Source: Candidatus Magnetominusculus xianensis (lineage in GTDB: Bacteria > Nitrospirota > Thermodesulfovibrionia > Thermodesulfovibrionales > Magnetobacteriaceae). From it: a stretch of DNA of 39,848 bases. Below the pieces are notes generated by a model that saw nothing but the letters and a program-made list of their open reading frames with translations, was not told the origin of the DNA and ran no database searches. A program made the translations under genes and the position numbers. Positions 9,110-16,428 of the stretch are shown one piece after another. Numbering within the stretch: the first letter of the stretch is position 1; each line of letters begins with the position of its first letter. The stretch lies in the NCBI GenBank assembly GCA_001541255.1, contig LNQR01000030.1:1-39848 (forward strand), in the 5' to 3' direction.

Positions 9110-9964
9110 ATGATAAAAAGATATACACTGGGATATTCACCATGCCCCAACGACACGTTTATCTTTTATGCCCTTGTACATAAAAAGATAGATTGCGCCG
9201 GGGTAGCCGGGGTAGCCGGGGTAGATGGTGGGATTGATTTTGTTGAGCATATTGAGGACGTAGAGACCCTAAATCAGATGGCACTTGAGGGACGTTTGGA
9301 CATAACCAAGGTATCGGCGGCGGCATATGGCCATATCAAGGACGGCTACGAACTGCTTAGAAACGGCGGGGCTGCGGGCTGGGGCTGCGGGCCGCTTTTG
9401 GTCTCAAAGGAAAGACTGCCAAAACTAAGAGGGAAAAGGCTGGCTATTCCCGGGCTAATGACAACTGCGTATGTCCTTGCAAGTCTGTATGATTGTCATT
9501 TGAGGGAAAATGTAATCGTGATGCCGTTTGATAAGATAATCCCTGCAATAAGGGATGGGATTGCCGACTGTGGATTGGTAATCCACGAAGGCAGGTTTAC
9601 GTACAAGGACTATGGACTGAATTTAGTGGAAGATTTGGGTGCATGGTGGGAACAGACTACCGGCCTGCCGGTTCCACTAGGTGTAATTGCTGCAAAGAGT
9701 ACAATTCCTCCACATACGCGCACACTGATAGACAATGCGATAAAGGCGTCGATCTCATATGCCTACGCCAACACAAATGAGACAATGGACTACGTCAGGC
9801 GCTACAGCCAGGAACTCTCAGATGAGGTTATCACGAACCACATCAAGCTCTACGTTAATGACTATACCACAGATTCGGGTATCTCGGGCAGCGAGGGAAG
9901 GCGGGCAATCGATACCCTGTTAGATATGGCCAGGCAAAAGGGAATCATGCAGGCAAACATATGA
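9110..9964 (+). CDS. mqnD: 1,4-dihydroxy-6-naphthoate synthase (futalosine menaquinone pathway)
   Basis: MqnD converts cyclic dehypoxanthine futalosine to 1,4-dihydroxy-6-naphthoate in the alternative menaquinone pathway. The start KRYTLGYSPCPNDTFIFYAL is the family signature, with DVETLNQMALEGRLDITKVS and the WGCGPLLV segment following. An extra Gly-Val-Ala rich stretch (GVAGVAGVDGG, about residues 31-41) interrupts the usual KID...DFVEHIEDVETLN region. It is encoded by three perfect 9-bp repeats at 9197-9223. The last four bases overlap the start of the lytic transglycosylase gene (ATGA), implying coupled translation. Its presence means quinone synthesis by the futalosine route, common in anaerobes. 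Confidence 0.93.
   Translation: MIKRYTLGYSPCPNDTFIFYALVHKKIDCAGVAGVAGVDGGIDFVEHIEDVETLNQMALEGRLDITKVSAAAYGHIKDGYELLRNGGAAGWGCGPLLVSKERLPKLRGKRLAIPGLMTTAYVLASLYDCHLRENVIVMPFDKIIPAIRDGIADCGLVIHEGRFTYKDYGLNLVEDLGAWWEQTTGLPVPLGVIAAKSTIPPHTRTLIDNAIKASISYAYANTNETMDYVRRYSQELSDEVITNHIKLYVNDYTTDSGISGSEGRRAIDTLLDMARQKGIMQANI
9197..9223. repeat. Three perfect 9-bp tandem repeats inside mqnD
   Basis: GCCGGGGTA is repeated at 9197-9205, 9206-9214 and 9215-9223. The period is a multiple of three, so changes in copy number add or remove three residues (G-V-A) without breaking the frame. Confidence 0.9.
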
Positions 9965-11883
9965 GACACTTAATCATTGGATTTTTAACATTATTATTGC
10001 TGATGGCCTTTGCGCCGGTGGAAGACGCCCACGCAGCCGACAAACTGTATTTATATTTAAAAGAAGGGCATACCGCGCTGAATAACAAGGACTATGAAAA
10101 ATCAGTAAAAGAGCTGTCCACGTTCATGGAAAAGCAAAATCTACTGACCGACTATGCCCTGTTTTGGAGGGCTAAGGCATATGACGGTCTGTCAGACAAG
10201 GAAAAGGCGCTGAGTGATCTCTCCCAAATAAAGAACGACTACCCCAACTCGCCGCTCATAAAAAATGTCCTCCAATATGAGATCAAAATAGAAACTAAAT
10301 CGCAGTCAGAACGGGCGATCACATTGATTGAAAAATACCTGAGGGACAACCCCGATGACAACGCACTGAGATTGACATATGCCAAAATGCTTGGCGAGCA
10401 CGACAGGGAAAAAGACTCTCTGCGTGAGTTCACGCGCGTTTATTTGACCGGTGGACAGAGTTCAGCAGAGGCGGCAAAATACATTGACACCGAGACCCTA
10501 AGCCCCTCTTCCATACTAACAAGGGCAAAAAACCTGATAAACAAGTTCCGCTACAAGGAAGCTGAAAACGAACTCAGGGCAAATATCTCCCGCGCCCCCG
10601 ATTCTTTAAAACAACAATACACTGAAAACATAGCTATGGCGCTATTTAAACAAAAAAACTATAAAGAAGCATCAGTCTATTTTAATAAAATCGGCATGAC
10701 CTACTACGAGGCTCGATCGCTCTACAGGGCAGGGATGTATGATAAGTTTCGTGAAAAGCTTGCTGCCCTCGACCCTGCCAACACTAAGAATGCCGCCGAA
10801 TTAACCCTGATTCATGGCTTGTACTACCGGCGCAGCGGAAATGTCAGCAAGGCTCTGTCAGTATTCAATTCCCTGAAGGAAAACCAGTTTGTAGCTGAAA
10901 AGGCACTCTGGCATATTGGCTGGACATATTTTTTAACAGGTAAATATAGTGATTCTTATAAAATATTCAGCTCATTACACACGAAATACGGCACTTCTAA
11001 ATACCTTTACTGGATGGCCAGATCGCTTGAAAACAACAATGAAGACCCCGCTGCCTTGTATAAGCAGCTAACTGCTGGCGATGACTTCTATGCATTCCTG
11101 TCATATTACAAGACAGCCAGACAGCCAGCCTTAATCCATCAAGCAGAGCTAAAGGTGGCAAGAGACCATGACGAACTGAGAAGGCTTGCCATTTTACTTG
11201 AGCTAAACATAGAGGACGCCATAAAGACTGAGAGCCTCTACATAGCAAAGCACGCCAGTCAGTATCCCTCTACTGTAATGATGCAAGCGGCTGTGATGCT
11301 TAATGAGGCGTCAATGTACCGCCACTCCGTACTACTTGCCGGGAATCTCCACTACTCGTCAAAGACACACCGGCTGCTGTACCCATATGCCTATAAGTCA
11401 ACGGTGGATGAGGCCGCAAGGAGGTTTTCCATTAATCCGCTGCTCATACTATCAGTGATAAGAGAGGAGAGCCGTTTTCAGGAGGACGCATATTCACCGG
11501 CAGGGGCTATCGGCTTAATGCAGTTGATGCCTCAGACGGCACAAAAATATTCTGGCATCGTGGAAGAGAAGATAGACAGCGACAGCGATATTTTCAATCC
11601 AAGAAAAAATATACTCATCGGGGGCTACTACGTAAGCCAACTTGTCAGGGAGATGCGCTGTGTGCCGACAGCGCTTGCCTCATACAACGCAGGGGAGCAT
11701 ATAGTGTATAAGTGGCTTGATGCGTGGCATTACAAGGCTATTGATGAGTTTATTGAAGATATTCCATACGACGAAACGGAAAAATATGTAAAGCGGGTGT
11801 TAAAGACATATTTTCAATATACCAGAGGATCTAATCCCGACGGTGAGGCAGTAAATTTTGCATTCGACTGCCAAATGATGTAG
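9961..11883 (+). CDS. Soluble lytic murein transglycosylase (Slt70-like)
   Basis: This exported enzyme cleaves peptidoglycan glycan strands to 1,6-anhydro muropeptides. A signal peptide occupies residues 1-25 (ending AHA). A long alpha-superhelical region with TPR-like repeats follows, for example AKAYDGLSDKEKALSDLSQI and WHIGWTYFLTGKYSDS. The catalytic SLT domain is C-terminal: E503 in IREESRF, AGAIGLMQLMPQTA, and ASYNAGEH. Length 640 matches Slt70. It overlaps mqnD by four bases. The gene before the division proteins zapB and zapA fits a wall and division theme, although the functional tie is only by position. Confidence 0.93.
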   Translation: MRHLIIGFLTLLLLMAFAPVEDAHAADKLYLYLKEGHTALNNKDYEKSVKELSTFMEKQNLLTDYALFWRAKAYDGLSDKEKALSDLSQIKNDYPNSPLIKNVLQYEIKIETKSQSERAITLIEKYLRDNPDDNALRLTYAKMLGEHDREKDSLREFTRVYLTGGQSSAEAAKYIDTETLSPSSILTRAKNLINKFRYKEAENELRANISRAPDSLKQQYTENIAMALFKQKNYKEASVYFNKIGMTYYEARSLYRAGMYDKFREKLAALDPANTKNAAELTLIHGLYYRRSGNVSKALSVFNSLKENQFVAEKALWHIGWTYFLTGKYSDSYKIFSSLHTKYGTSKYLYWMARSLENNNEDPAALYKQLTAGDDFYAFLSYYKTARQPALIHQAELKVARDHDELRRLAILLELNIEDAIKTESLYIAKHASQYPSTVMMQAAVMLNEASMYRHSVLLAGNLHYSSKTHRLLYPYAYKSTVDEAARRFSINPLLILSVIREESRFQEDAYSPAGAIGLMQLMPQTAQKYSGIVEEKIDSDSDIFNPRKNILIGGYYVSQLVREMRCVPTALASYNAGEHIVYKWLDAWHYKAIDEFIEDIPYDETEKYVKRVLKTYFQYTRGSNPDGEAVNFAFDCQMM

Positions 11884-11949
11884 ACATAAGATTAGGGTTT
11901 TTGTTATTGTAAGGAATGTGTTCTGTATTTAAACAAGGAGGTAGTATTA

Positions 11950-12210
11950 ATGGATAAGTTAAGAAGTCTGGAGGAAAAGATATCCTCAGTCATAGAAAAG
12001 GCAAAGACGCTGAAGCAGGAGAAAGACACACTGCAAAAGCGTGTAGAAGAACTCGAAGGGCTGTTGGCGCAAAGCCAGAACGAGGCGAATACTCTTAAGC
12101 AGGAGTTGAGCAATAAAAACACAGAAATCGATAGCATCACAAACGATAAAAACTCAGTGTCCGAGCAGATAGACGCCATACTTGGCGAACTTGATTCAAT
12201 AGAGATATAA
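11950..12210 (+). CDS. ZapB-like coiled-coil protein
   Basis: The 86 residues are almost entirely one coiled coil (heptad-like leucines in LRSLEEKISSVIEKAKTLKQ and LQKRVEELEGLLAQ). This matches the size and form of ZapB, the FtsZ-ring-associated filament protein. An AAGGAGG ribosome site lies before ATG 11950. The zapA homologue begins only 4 bp downstream, which supports a division role. Coiled coils are low in information, so the assignment rests mainly on the zapA neighbour. Confidence 0.75.
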   Translation: MDKLRSLEEKISSVIEKAKTLKQEKDTLQKRVEELEGLLAQSQNEANTLKQELSNKNTEIDSITNDKNSVSEQIDAILGELDSIEI

Positions 12211-12214
12211 CCAT

Positions 12215-12472
12215 ATGGGCAGCGCAGAAGTTTATATAATGGGGCATAAGTATATCCTGAGCGGAGACGGTCCGGACGAATATGTAATGGAGCTGGCCTT
12301 ATACCTGAACAGGAAATGTCAGGAGGTGTTTGAGTCCTCGCCGAACATACACCCGCTGAAGGCCTCATTGATAGCGTCGTTAAGTATAACTGATGAACTG
12401 TTTAAGCTCAGGAAGCAGACAAAGGACCTTGAAAGCCAAGCCCAGAGCGCACTTGACAGCATTCTTGATTAA
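12215..12472 (+). CDS. zapA: Cell division protein ZapA
   Basis: ZapA binds FtsZ and promotes protofilament bundling at midcell. The 85-residue protein has the globular head pattern (VYIMGHKYILSGDGPDEYVMELALYLN), the middle LKASLIASLSITDELFKL segment and a C-terminal coiled coil (KQTKDLESQAQSALDSIL). It is shorter than the E. coli protein but typical of the ZapA versions outside gammaproteobacteria. It follows the ZapB-like gene by 4 bp and is followed by purS after 44 bp. Confidence 0.88.
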   Translation: MGSAEVYIMGHKYILSGDGPDEYVMELALYLNRKCQEVFESSPNIHPLKASLIASLSITDELFKLRKQTKDLESQAQSALDSILD

Positions 12473-12516
12473 CATGAGCTTGATGAGGAAAGATAGGATG
12501 AGGAAATGATAGTACG

Positions 12517-12762
12517 ATGAAGGCAGAGATATTTGTCAAACTGAAATCGGAGGTGTTAGACCCTCAGGGGAAGGCCGTATCAGGCGGGCTGAAAAACCTG
12601 GGGTTCGAGGGCGTTAAAGACGTAAGGGTGGGCAAATATATTGTATTGTCCCTTGATGACAAGATGCCGATTGAAGAGGCCGGGAAAAAAGTACAAGATA
12701 TGTGCGAAAAACTCCTCGTGAATACCGTCATAGAGGAATATGCGTTTAGAATCGAGGGCTGA
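12517..12762 (+). CDS. purS: Phosphoribosylformylglycinamidine synthase subunit PurS
   Basis: PurS is the small subunit linking PurL and PurQ in the fourth step of purine synthesis. The 81 residues show the family pattern VKLKSEVLDPQGKAVSGGLKNLGFEGVKDVRVGKYI and end with the IEEYAFRIEG strand. purQ and purL are not adjacent; purS is the last gene of this + run and faces the convergent rnpB/parA block. Confidence 0.93.
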   Translation: MKAEIFVKLKSEVLDPQGKAVSGGLKNLGFEGVKDVRVGKYIVLSLDDKMPIEEAGKKVQDMCEKLLVNTVIEEYAFRIEG

Positions 12763-12798
12763 CGCGCCCCAAATTCCGAAAATATTCTCCCTTTTGTT

Positions 12799-12844
12799 AG
12801 CGCGGGTTGTTATAACGCTCTTAGAGACATGATAACCCCGCGCT
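12799..12844. terminator. Hairpin between convergent purS and rnpB
   Basis: AGCGCGGG (12799-12806) pairs perfectly with CCCGCGCT (12837-12844), with extra partial pairing in the loop. Only a three-T tract follows on + and none on minus, so it is a weak intrinsic terminator at best. Its position between two convergent units supports a role in ending one or both. Confidence 0.4.
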
Positions 12845-12876
12845 TTGCCCCCATACTTTGCCAGTGTTATAAATAA

Positions 12877-13262
12877 GAGCAGACCGTAAGCCGAGTTCTG
12901 TGTTGCGCGGCCATTCATCTGAGACAGAGATCGCTCTGCTGCCTTGTGCGGTTGGTACCCGGCCTGCCTCGCTTTAAACGCTAAGGAATCGGGCGGGCAG
13001 CCCGAAAAGCAAGCCCTATTCAACCTTTCTCCGGACGGGGTTTACCTGCCTTCTGTGTTGCCACAGGAGGCGGTGAGCTCTTACCTCACCATTTCACCCT
13101 TACCTCACAGCGTGACCGTGCGGCGGTATGATTTCTGTTGCACTTTCCCTGGGGTTGCCCCCGGCTGCCGTTAGCAGCCGTCCTGCCCATGCGGAGCTCG
13201 GACTTTCCTCCCCGGCAGCGGTGTGTTGCCGCAAACACCGGGGCGACCGCATGGTCTGCTCC
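12877..13262 (-). ncRNA. rnpB: RNase P RNA, bacterial class A
   Basis: The minus strand reads GGAGCAGACCATGCGGTCGC at the 5' end. It carries the universally conserved GAGGAAAGTCCGAGCTCC (rc around 13194-13211), GGGTGAAATGGTGAGGTAAGAG-like P10/11-J11/12 sequence, and ACAGAACTCGGCTTA near the 3' end. The 3' GGTCTGCTC closes helix P1 with the 5' GAGCAGACC. It is the catalytic RNA that trims tRNA 5' leaders. The 5' end falls on the TAG stop (13262-13264) of the upstream same-strand protein gene, so its promoter must lie inside that gene or it is processed from a longer transcript. Ends are estimated from helix P1. Confidence 0.95.
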
Positions 13263-13747
13263 TACATTCTTTTTTGAAACACTGTCGGCATAAAATATTT
13301 CAAACTCTCGACGAACTGTCCATAGTTGTGTCTCATCGTGTCGAAGGTTATTGTCAATGTTTTGTTAAAACTGTCCATCATCATAGCATTGATATTAATA
13401 AAGTTTTTATTAAACTCATCTCTTACTTTCATCAGGGCTGCCATGTTATCAACAAAAAGAGTAAAAGTGCAGAGGCCGGTATCGCTGTACACGGGGGGAG
13501 CTATGCCGACAACTGGAATACTGCCAATGGGTTGTTCCGCCGATCCAACTATAATCGGGGCTATAATCGGGGCTATAATCGGGGCTATAATTGGTGCTGG
13601 AGTGATCGTTTCGGCGACAGTTTCAGCAATCTTTGTTGCCTGCCCGGCAGCCGCTGCAGCGGCAGATGCCTGTGCAACCCTTGTCTTTGTCGGTACGGCA
13701 GGATTTAATGCGCTCAGTTTATCCATTATCTGCTTCTTACTAGCCAT
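13262..13747 (-). CDS. Unknown protein with Ala/Pro-rich linker, partner of orphan ParA
   Basis: I do not recognise this 161-residue protein. The first 25 residues (MASKKQIMDKLSALNPAV...) are charged. Residues about 27-50 are alanine-rich (ASAAAAAAG), then PII-A repeats (PIIAPIIAPIIAPII) form a stiff or disordered linker. A compact C-terminal half from about 85 (DTGLCTFTLFVDNMAALMKVRDEFNKNFININ) looks folded. Its start overlaps the end of parA by 8 bp, showing translational coupling. No membrane segment or ParB motif is seen. By position it is a candidate adaptor or cargo link for the ParA ATPase; that is inference. Confidence 0.8.
   Translation of the reverse strand: MASKKQIMDKLSALNPAVPTKTRVAQASAAAAAAGQATKIAETVAETITPAPIIAPIIAPIIAPIIVGSAEQPIGSIPVVGIAPPVYSDTGLCTFTLFVDNMAALMKVRDEFNKNFININAMMMDSFNKTLTITFDTMRHNYGQFVESLKYFMPTVFQKRM
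13549..13596. repeat. 12-bp tandem repeats coding the PIIA linker
   Basis: CTATAATCGGGG is repeated perfectly at 13549-13560, 13561-13572 and 13573-13584, with a diverged fourth copy at 13585-13596. On the minus strand each unit codes four residues of the (PIIA)n linker, so copy-number change alters linker length without a frameshift. Confidence 0.9.
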
Positions 13748-14495
13748 TTATTATCTCCTCTGTCAGGGAATTGTAATCCTGCGCGGCTGTACCCTTGTTA
13801 TTATAACCGAATATGCTCTTCTGAGCTATTTGAGCGCGCACTATGTCTATATTCAGGCGAATATAGGTTTTAAATAGTTTATCGGGAAAACTCTGTTTCA
13901 GTGTCTCATAAATCTGCGCAGAGAGGGATGTCCTCCGGTCATATTTACAGGCAAGCACGCCAAGTATCTCCATCTGCGGGTTTAATTCCATTTTAAATCT
14001 TTCTATTTCCTCAAGGAGCTGCTTTAGTCCCAGCAGTGAGAAATATCCAACATCTACCGGAATAATTATCTCATGTGATGCCTTCAGGGCATTTTTAGTG
14101 AAAACATTCACGCTTGGCGGGCAGTCTACTATTATATATTCGTAATCATTTGCCAGCGGTGCTACAGAGTCATTAAACGTCTCGAAACCCTTGTCCTTAA
14201 GCAGGGTGTCTTCGATATCTTTCAGGGAATTGTTCGATGGGATTATCTCTACAGAGTCTACTTTGGTGATAAAATCACGCGGGTCTTGCCGGTTCATGAG
14301 AAGGTCTTTTATAGTCCTCGTGTCGTCTTCGATTATCAAACCCAGGGCAGCAGAGGCGTTTCCCTGAGAATCAATATCAACAAGGAGGGTTTTCCTGCCC
14401 TTTTTGTTTAACCCTGCGGCCAAGTTTACTGCTGTAGTGGTCTTGCCTACGCCGCCTTTTTGATTTGTTACTGATATTATTTTAGCAGTCTTCAT
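13740..14495 (-). CDS. ParA/Soj-family Walker ATPase (orphan, no ParB)
   Basis: ParA-type ATPases bind DNA or nucleoid dynamically and position plasmids, chromosomes or protein complexes. The 251-residue protein has the deviant Walker A KGGVGKTT (13-20), DIDSQGNAS, and VDCPPS, with the signature lysine at the start of Walker A. The ATG at 14495 is chosen because GGAGG lies seven bases upstream; an upstream in-frame start would add about 30 residues that do not fit. There is no N-terminal HTH of the plasmid type and no parB nearby. The next gene overlaps it by 8 bp and encodes an unknown protein with a long linker, an arrangement like McdA/McdB or other ParA-adaptor positioning systems. Confidence 0.9.
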   Translation of the reverse strand: MKTAKIISVTNQKGGVGKTTTAVNLAAGLNKKGRKTLLVDIDSQGNASAALGLIIEDDTRTIKDLLMNRQDPRDFITKVDSVEIIPSNNSLKDIEDTLLKDKGFETFNDSVAPLANDYEYIIVDCPPSVNVFTKNALKASHEIIIPVDVGYFSLLGLKQLLEEIERFKMELNPQMEILGVLACKYDRRTSLSAQIYETLKQSFPDKLFKTYIRLNIDIVRAQIAQKSIFGYNNKGTAAQDYNSLTEEIING

Positions 14496-14575
14496 AAGAC
14501 AACCTCCGGCTAATAGTACTATTTTATGATATATAAAATCAACAATTATTTTTATTTTAAAGATATATTGGCAGC

Positions 14576-14628
14576 GCTGCAGCATTACAGATGCCTCAAA
14601 CCGTAATGCTGCGTTTTATTTTTTTATG
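14576..14628 (+). terminator. Strong + strand terminator upstream of parA
   Basis: GCAGCATTAC and GTAATGCTGC form a perfect 10-bp stem followed by GTTTTATTTTTTT. It is a convincing intrinsic terminator for + strand transcription, but no + strand gene lies to its left; parA and rnpB there are on the other strand. It could end antisense readthrough before the rpsF promoter. Confidence 0.6.
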
Positions 14629-14683
14629 GTGGATTCAGGAATGGTTGATTTTTATAGTCAGGTTATGTTAGAAAATATATCAC

Positions 14684-14712
14684 TTGACGATAAGGGTATG
14701 GAAAAATACACA
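14684..14712 (+). promoter_or_regulatory. Candidate promoter of the rpsF operon
   Basis: TTGACG (14684-14689), a 17-bp gap and TACACA (14707-14712) fit a sigma70 promoter with a weak -10. AGGAGG follows at 14716-14721, close to where transcription would begin. It lies between the + terminator at 14628 and rpsF. Confidence 0.4.
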
Positions 14713-14735
14713 GACAGGAGGGTATTGGGGTATAG

Positions 14736-15161
14736 ATGAACTACTACGAGAATATAGTGATACTGGATGCGGCGTTAGAAGATACTGGGATAGACGCGGC
14801 TGAAAAGCGTATAACTGACCTGATAGAGAAGATGCAGGGGGAAGTGCTGAAACATGAAAGGTGGGGCAGGAGAAAGCTGTCCTATGAGATAAATAAGCAT
14901 GAAAAGGGCTACTACCTGTTTTTTGTCTTTAAGTCACCACCAACGGCGATAAAACCGCTTGAGGAGTTGTACAAGGTGTTTGACTCAGTCTTCAAGTTTA
15001 TGATAATAAAGCTGCGGAAGAAAGAGATCATAGCGTTGCAAAATTCCTTGCAGGCAATCGAAGCGAAGGCCGCTGAGCATTCTGCGCCAGAGGCTGTTCC
15101 CGCACCTGAGGCTGTAAAGCAGGCTGGGGAAGCCGCCGCTGCTTCAGCCTCTACGGAATAA
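14736..15161 (+). CDS. rpsF: 30S ribosomal protein S6
   Basis: S6 binds the central domain of 16S rRNA together with S18. The core (residues 1-100, starting NYYENIVILDAAL, with RRKLSYEINKHEKGYYLFFVF) is canonical. The protein ends in an extra Ala/Glu/Pro-rich tail of about 35 residues (AEHSAPEAVPAPEAVKQAGE). Such tails are common and probably disordered. ssb follows after 17 bp and rpsR after that, the classic rpsF-ssb-rpsR order. Confidence 0.96.
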   Translation: MNYYENIVILDAALEDTGIDAAEKRITDLIEKMQGEVLKHERWGRRKLSYEINKHEKGYYLFFVFKSPPTAIKPLEELYKVFDSVFKFMIIKLRKKEIIALQNSLQAIEAKAAEHSAPEAVPAPEAVKQAGEAAAASASTE

Positions 15162-15178
15162 TAAGAGGGGCGAATAGT

Positions 15179-15574
15179 ATGTATAACAAGGTTATTTTTA
15201 TGGGTAATCTTACGCGAGACCCCGAACTGAGGTACTCGCCACAGGGTGTAGCCTATGCTACATTCGCCATAGCAGTAAACTCGAGGGCCAAGCAAGGGGA
15301 TGAGTGGAAGGATGAGGTATTGTTTATGGACATAACCGTGCTTGGAAAGCAGGCGGAAAACTGCGGGGAATATTTAAGTAAGGGCAGCGGTATATTGGTA
15401 GAAGGAAGGCTGAGAGAAAGGAAGTGGGAGACTGAGGGGCAGAAGAGAAGCAAGTTTGAAGTCCTGGCCCAGACGGTTAAATTTCTTCCAAGACGAGGCG
15501 AACCGGCAGCGAAGGGCGGACGCGGCGGGGAGTTCACACCCCCTGACGAGGTATCGGACCTTGAACCGTTTTAG
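15179..15574 (+). CDS. ssb: Single-stranded DNA-binding protein
   Basis: SSB coats single-stranded DNA and recruits repair and replication proteins by its C-terminal tip. The OB fold occupies residues 1-105 (VIFMGNLTRDPELRYSPQGVAYATFAIAVN; GILVEGRLRERKWETEGQKRSKFEVLA). The short Gly-rich linker ends in the acidic tip SDLEPF, the equivalent of DDDIPF. At 131 residues it is on the short side but complete. It lies between rpsF and rpsR. Confidence 0.96.
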   Translation: MYNKVIFMGNLTRDPELRYSPQGVAYATFAIAVNSRAKQGDEWKDEVLFMDITVLGKQAENCGEYLSKGSGILVEGRLRERKWETEGQKRSKFEVLAQTVKFLPRRGEPAAKGGRGGEFTPPDEVSDLEPF

Positions 15575-15617
15575 AAAATTGCCGTTTTAATAAACTAATT
15601 TTCGGGAGCGTATTCTA

Positions 15618-15872
15618 ATGGTACAAAAGGGCAAAGGTTCAGAACACGTGAAGTTCAAGAGGTTTATGAGAAAGAAGTTTTGTAGATTTTGTGCGGAGAA
15701 GACACCGTTCATAGACTACAAAGATACAAGGACTCTAAAATCGTATATAACGGAAAGAGGCAAACAGCTGCCGTCCCGGATGACCGGCACATGTGCAAGG
15801 CATCAAAGAGAGCTGACCGAGGCTGTTAAGAGGGCAAGAAATATAGCGCTTCTGTCGTTCATGGAAAAATAG
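15618..15872 (+). CDS. rpsR: 30S ribosomal protein S18
   Basis: S18 pairs with S6 on the small subunit. The 84 residues carry the family core [36 protein letters not shown] and the [22 protein letters not shown] helix. A CxxC pair (CRFC) and a further Cys suggest the zinc-binding form. The gene normally found next, rplI, is absent; two DUF507 genes follow at once (2-bp gap). Confidence 0.96.
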   Translation: MVQKGKGSEHVKFKRFMRKKFCRFCAEKTPFIDYKDTRTLKSYITERGKQLPSRMTGTCARHQRELTEAVKRARNIALLSFMEK

Positions 15873-15874
15873 CC

Positions 15875-16156
15875 ATGAGGGTTCCAAAGACATGGATACA
15901 TTTTATTTCGGGTAAGATAATTAACGACCTTGCTAAAAGCGGCCTTATAGAAAGCAAAGTGTCACACGAGGAGCTGCTTAGAGAGGCGGAGCAGGTAATC
16001 CTCTACGAGATGATGGCCGAGGACAGGCTCAATGACGAGGTACGCGAGATATTAAGGTCATACGAGGGTGAAATCGAAAAAAAGCGGCTTGATTATAAAT
16101 CCCTTTTCGACATGACAAAGCATAGACTTGTTAAGGAAAGAAATATCGTCATATGA
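15875..16156 (+). CDS. DUF507-family protein (copy 1)
   Basis: The 93-residue protein matches DUF507 as I remember it: start RVPKTWIHFISGKIINDLAKSGLIE, a central helix with EELLREAEQVILYEMMAEDRLNDEVREIL, and a C-terminal MTKHRLVKERNIVI. The function is unknown. It begins 2 bp after rpsR and overlaps the second DUF507 gene by four bases (ATGA type), so the three are translated together. DUF507 genes often occur as adjacent pairs. Confidence 0.8.
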   Translation: MRVPKTWIHFISGKIINDLAKSGLIESKVSHEELLREAEQVILYEMMAEDRLNDEVREILRSYEGEIEKKRLDYKSLFDMTKHRLVKERNIVI

Positions 16157-16428
16157 TGCTCTCAGACGATAAGATCAATCACTTATCCCATATCCTGCTG
16201 ATTGCGCTTAAGGGAAAAGATTTGATAACCACCAAAGCTGATGACTCTATAATTCGGAAGGAGATAAAGAAATCCATAGCCGCTGAGATCAAAACTGGGG
16301 AAGAAATTGATGCCGATGTGAGGAGAAAGCTCTCGTCTTTCAGCAAGAAACTCACAGAGGGTAGTTCGGAGTGGGAGATATTATATAAGAAATTCTATGC
16401 CGAAGAGAGTTCAAAAAAGGGCAGGTAA
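16153..16428 (+). CDS. DUF507-family protein (copy 2)
   Basis: This 91-residue protein is a diverged paralogue of the gene just before it. It shares the layout of an N-terminal IINHLSHI-type helix, an EIKKSIAAEIKTGEEIDADVRRKLSSF segment matching 'VILYEMMAEDRLNDEVREIL', and a C-terminal WEILYKKFYAEES in place of the MTKHRLVKER end. The start is ATG 16153 or 16156 (two ATGs in a row). Its 3' end overlaps the HNH gene by 32 bp. Confidence 0.75.
   Translation: MMLSDDKINHLSHILLIALKGKDLITTKADDSIIRKEIKKSIAAEIKTGEEIDADVRRKLSSFSKKLTEGSSEWEILYKKFYAEESSKKGR

Noticed and set aside
11904..12368. Minus-strand 154-residue frame opposite zapB/zapA
   Set aside because: It is a serine-rich shadow of the coiled-coil genes on the + strand. 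Both of those have family support and, for zapB, a ribosome site.
12580..13174. Open frames over purS and the rnpB region
   Set aside because: They lie inside or opposite the RNase P RNA and purS, which are supported by strong conserved sequence.
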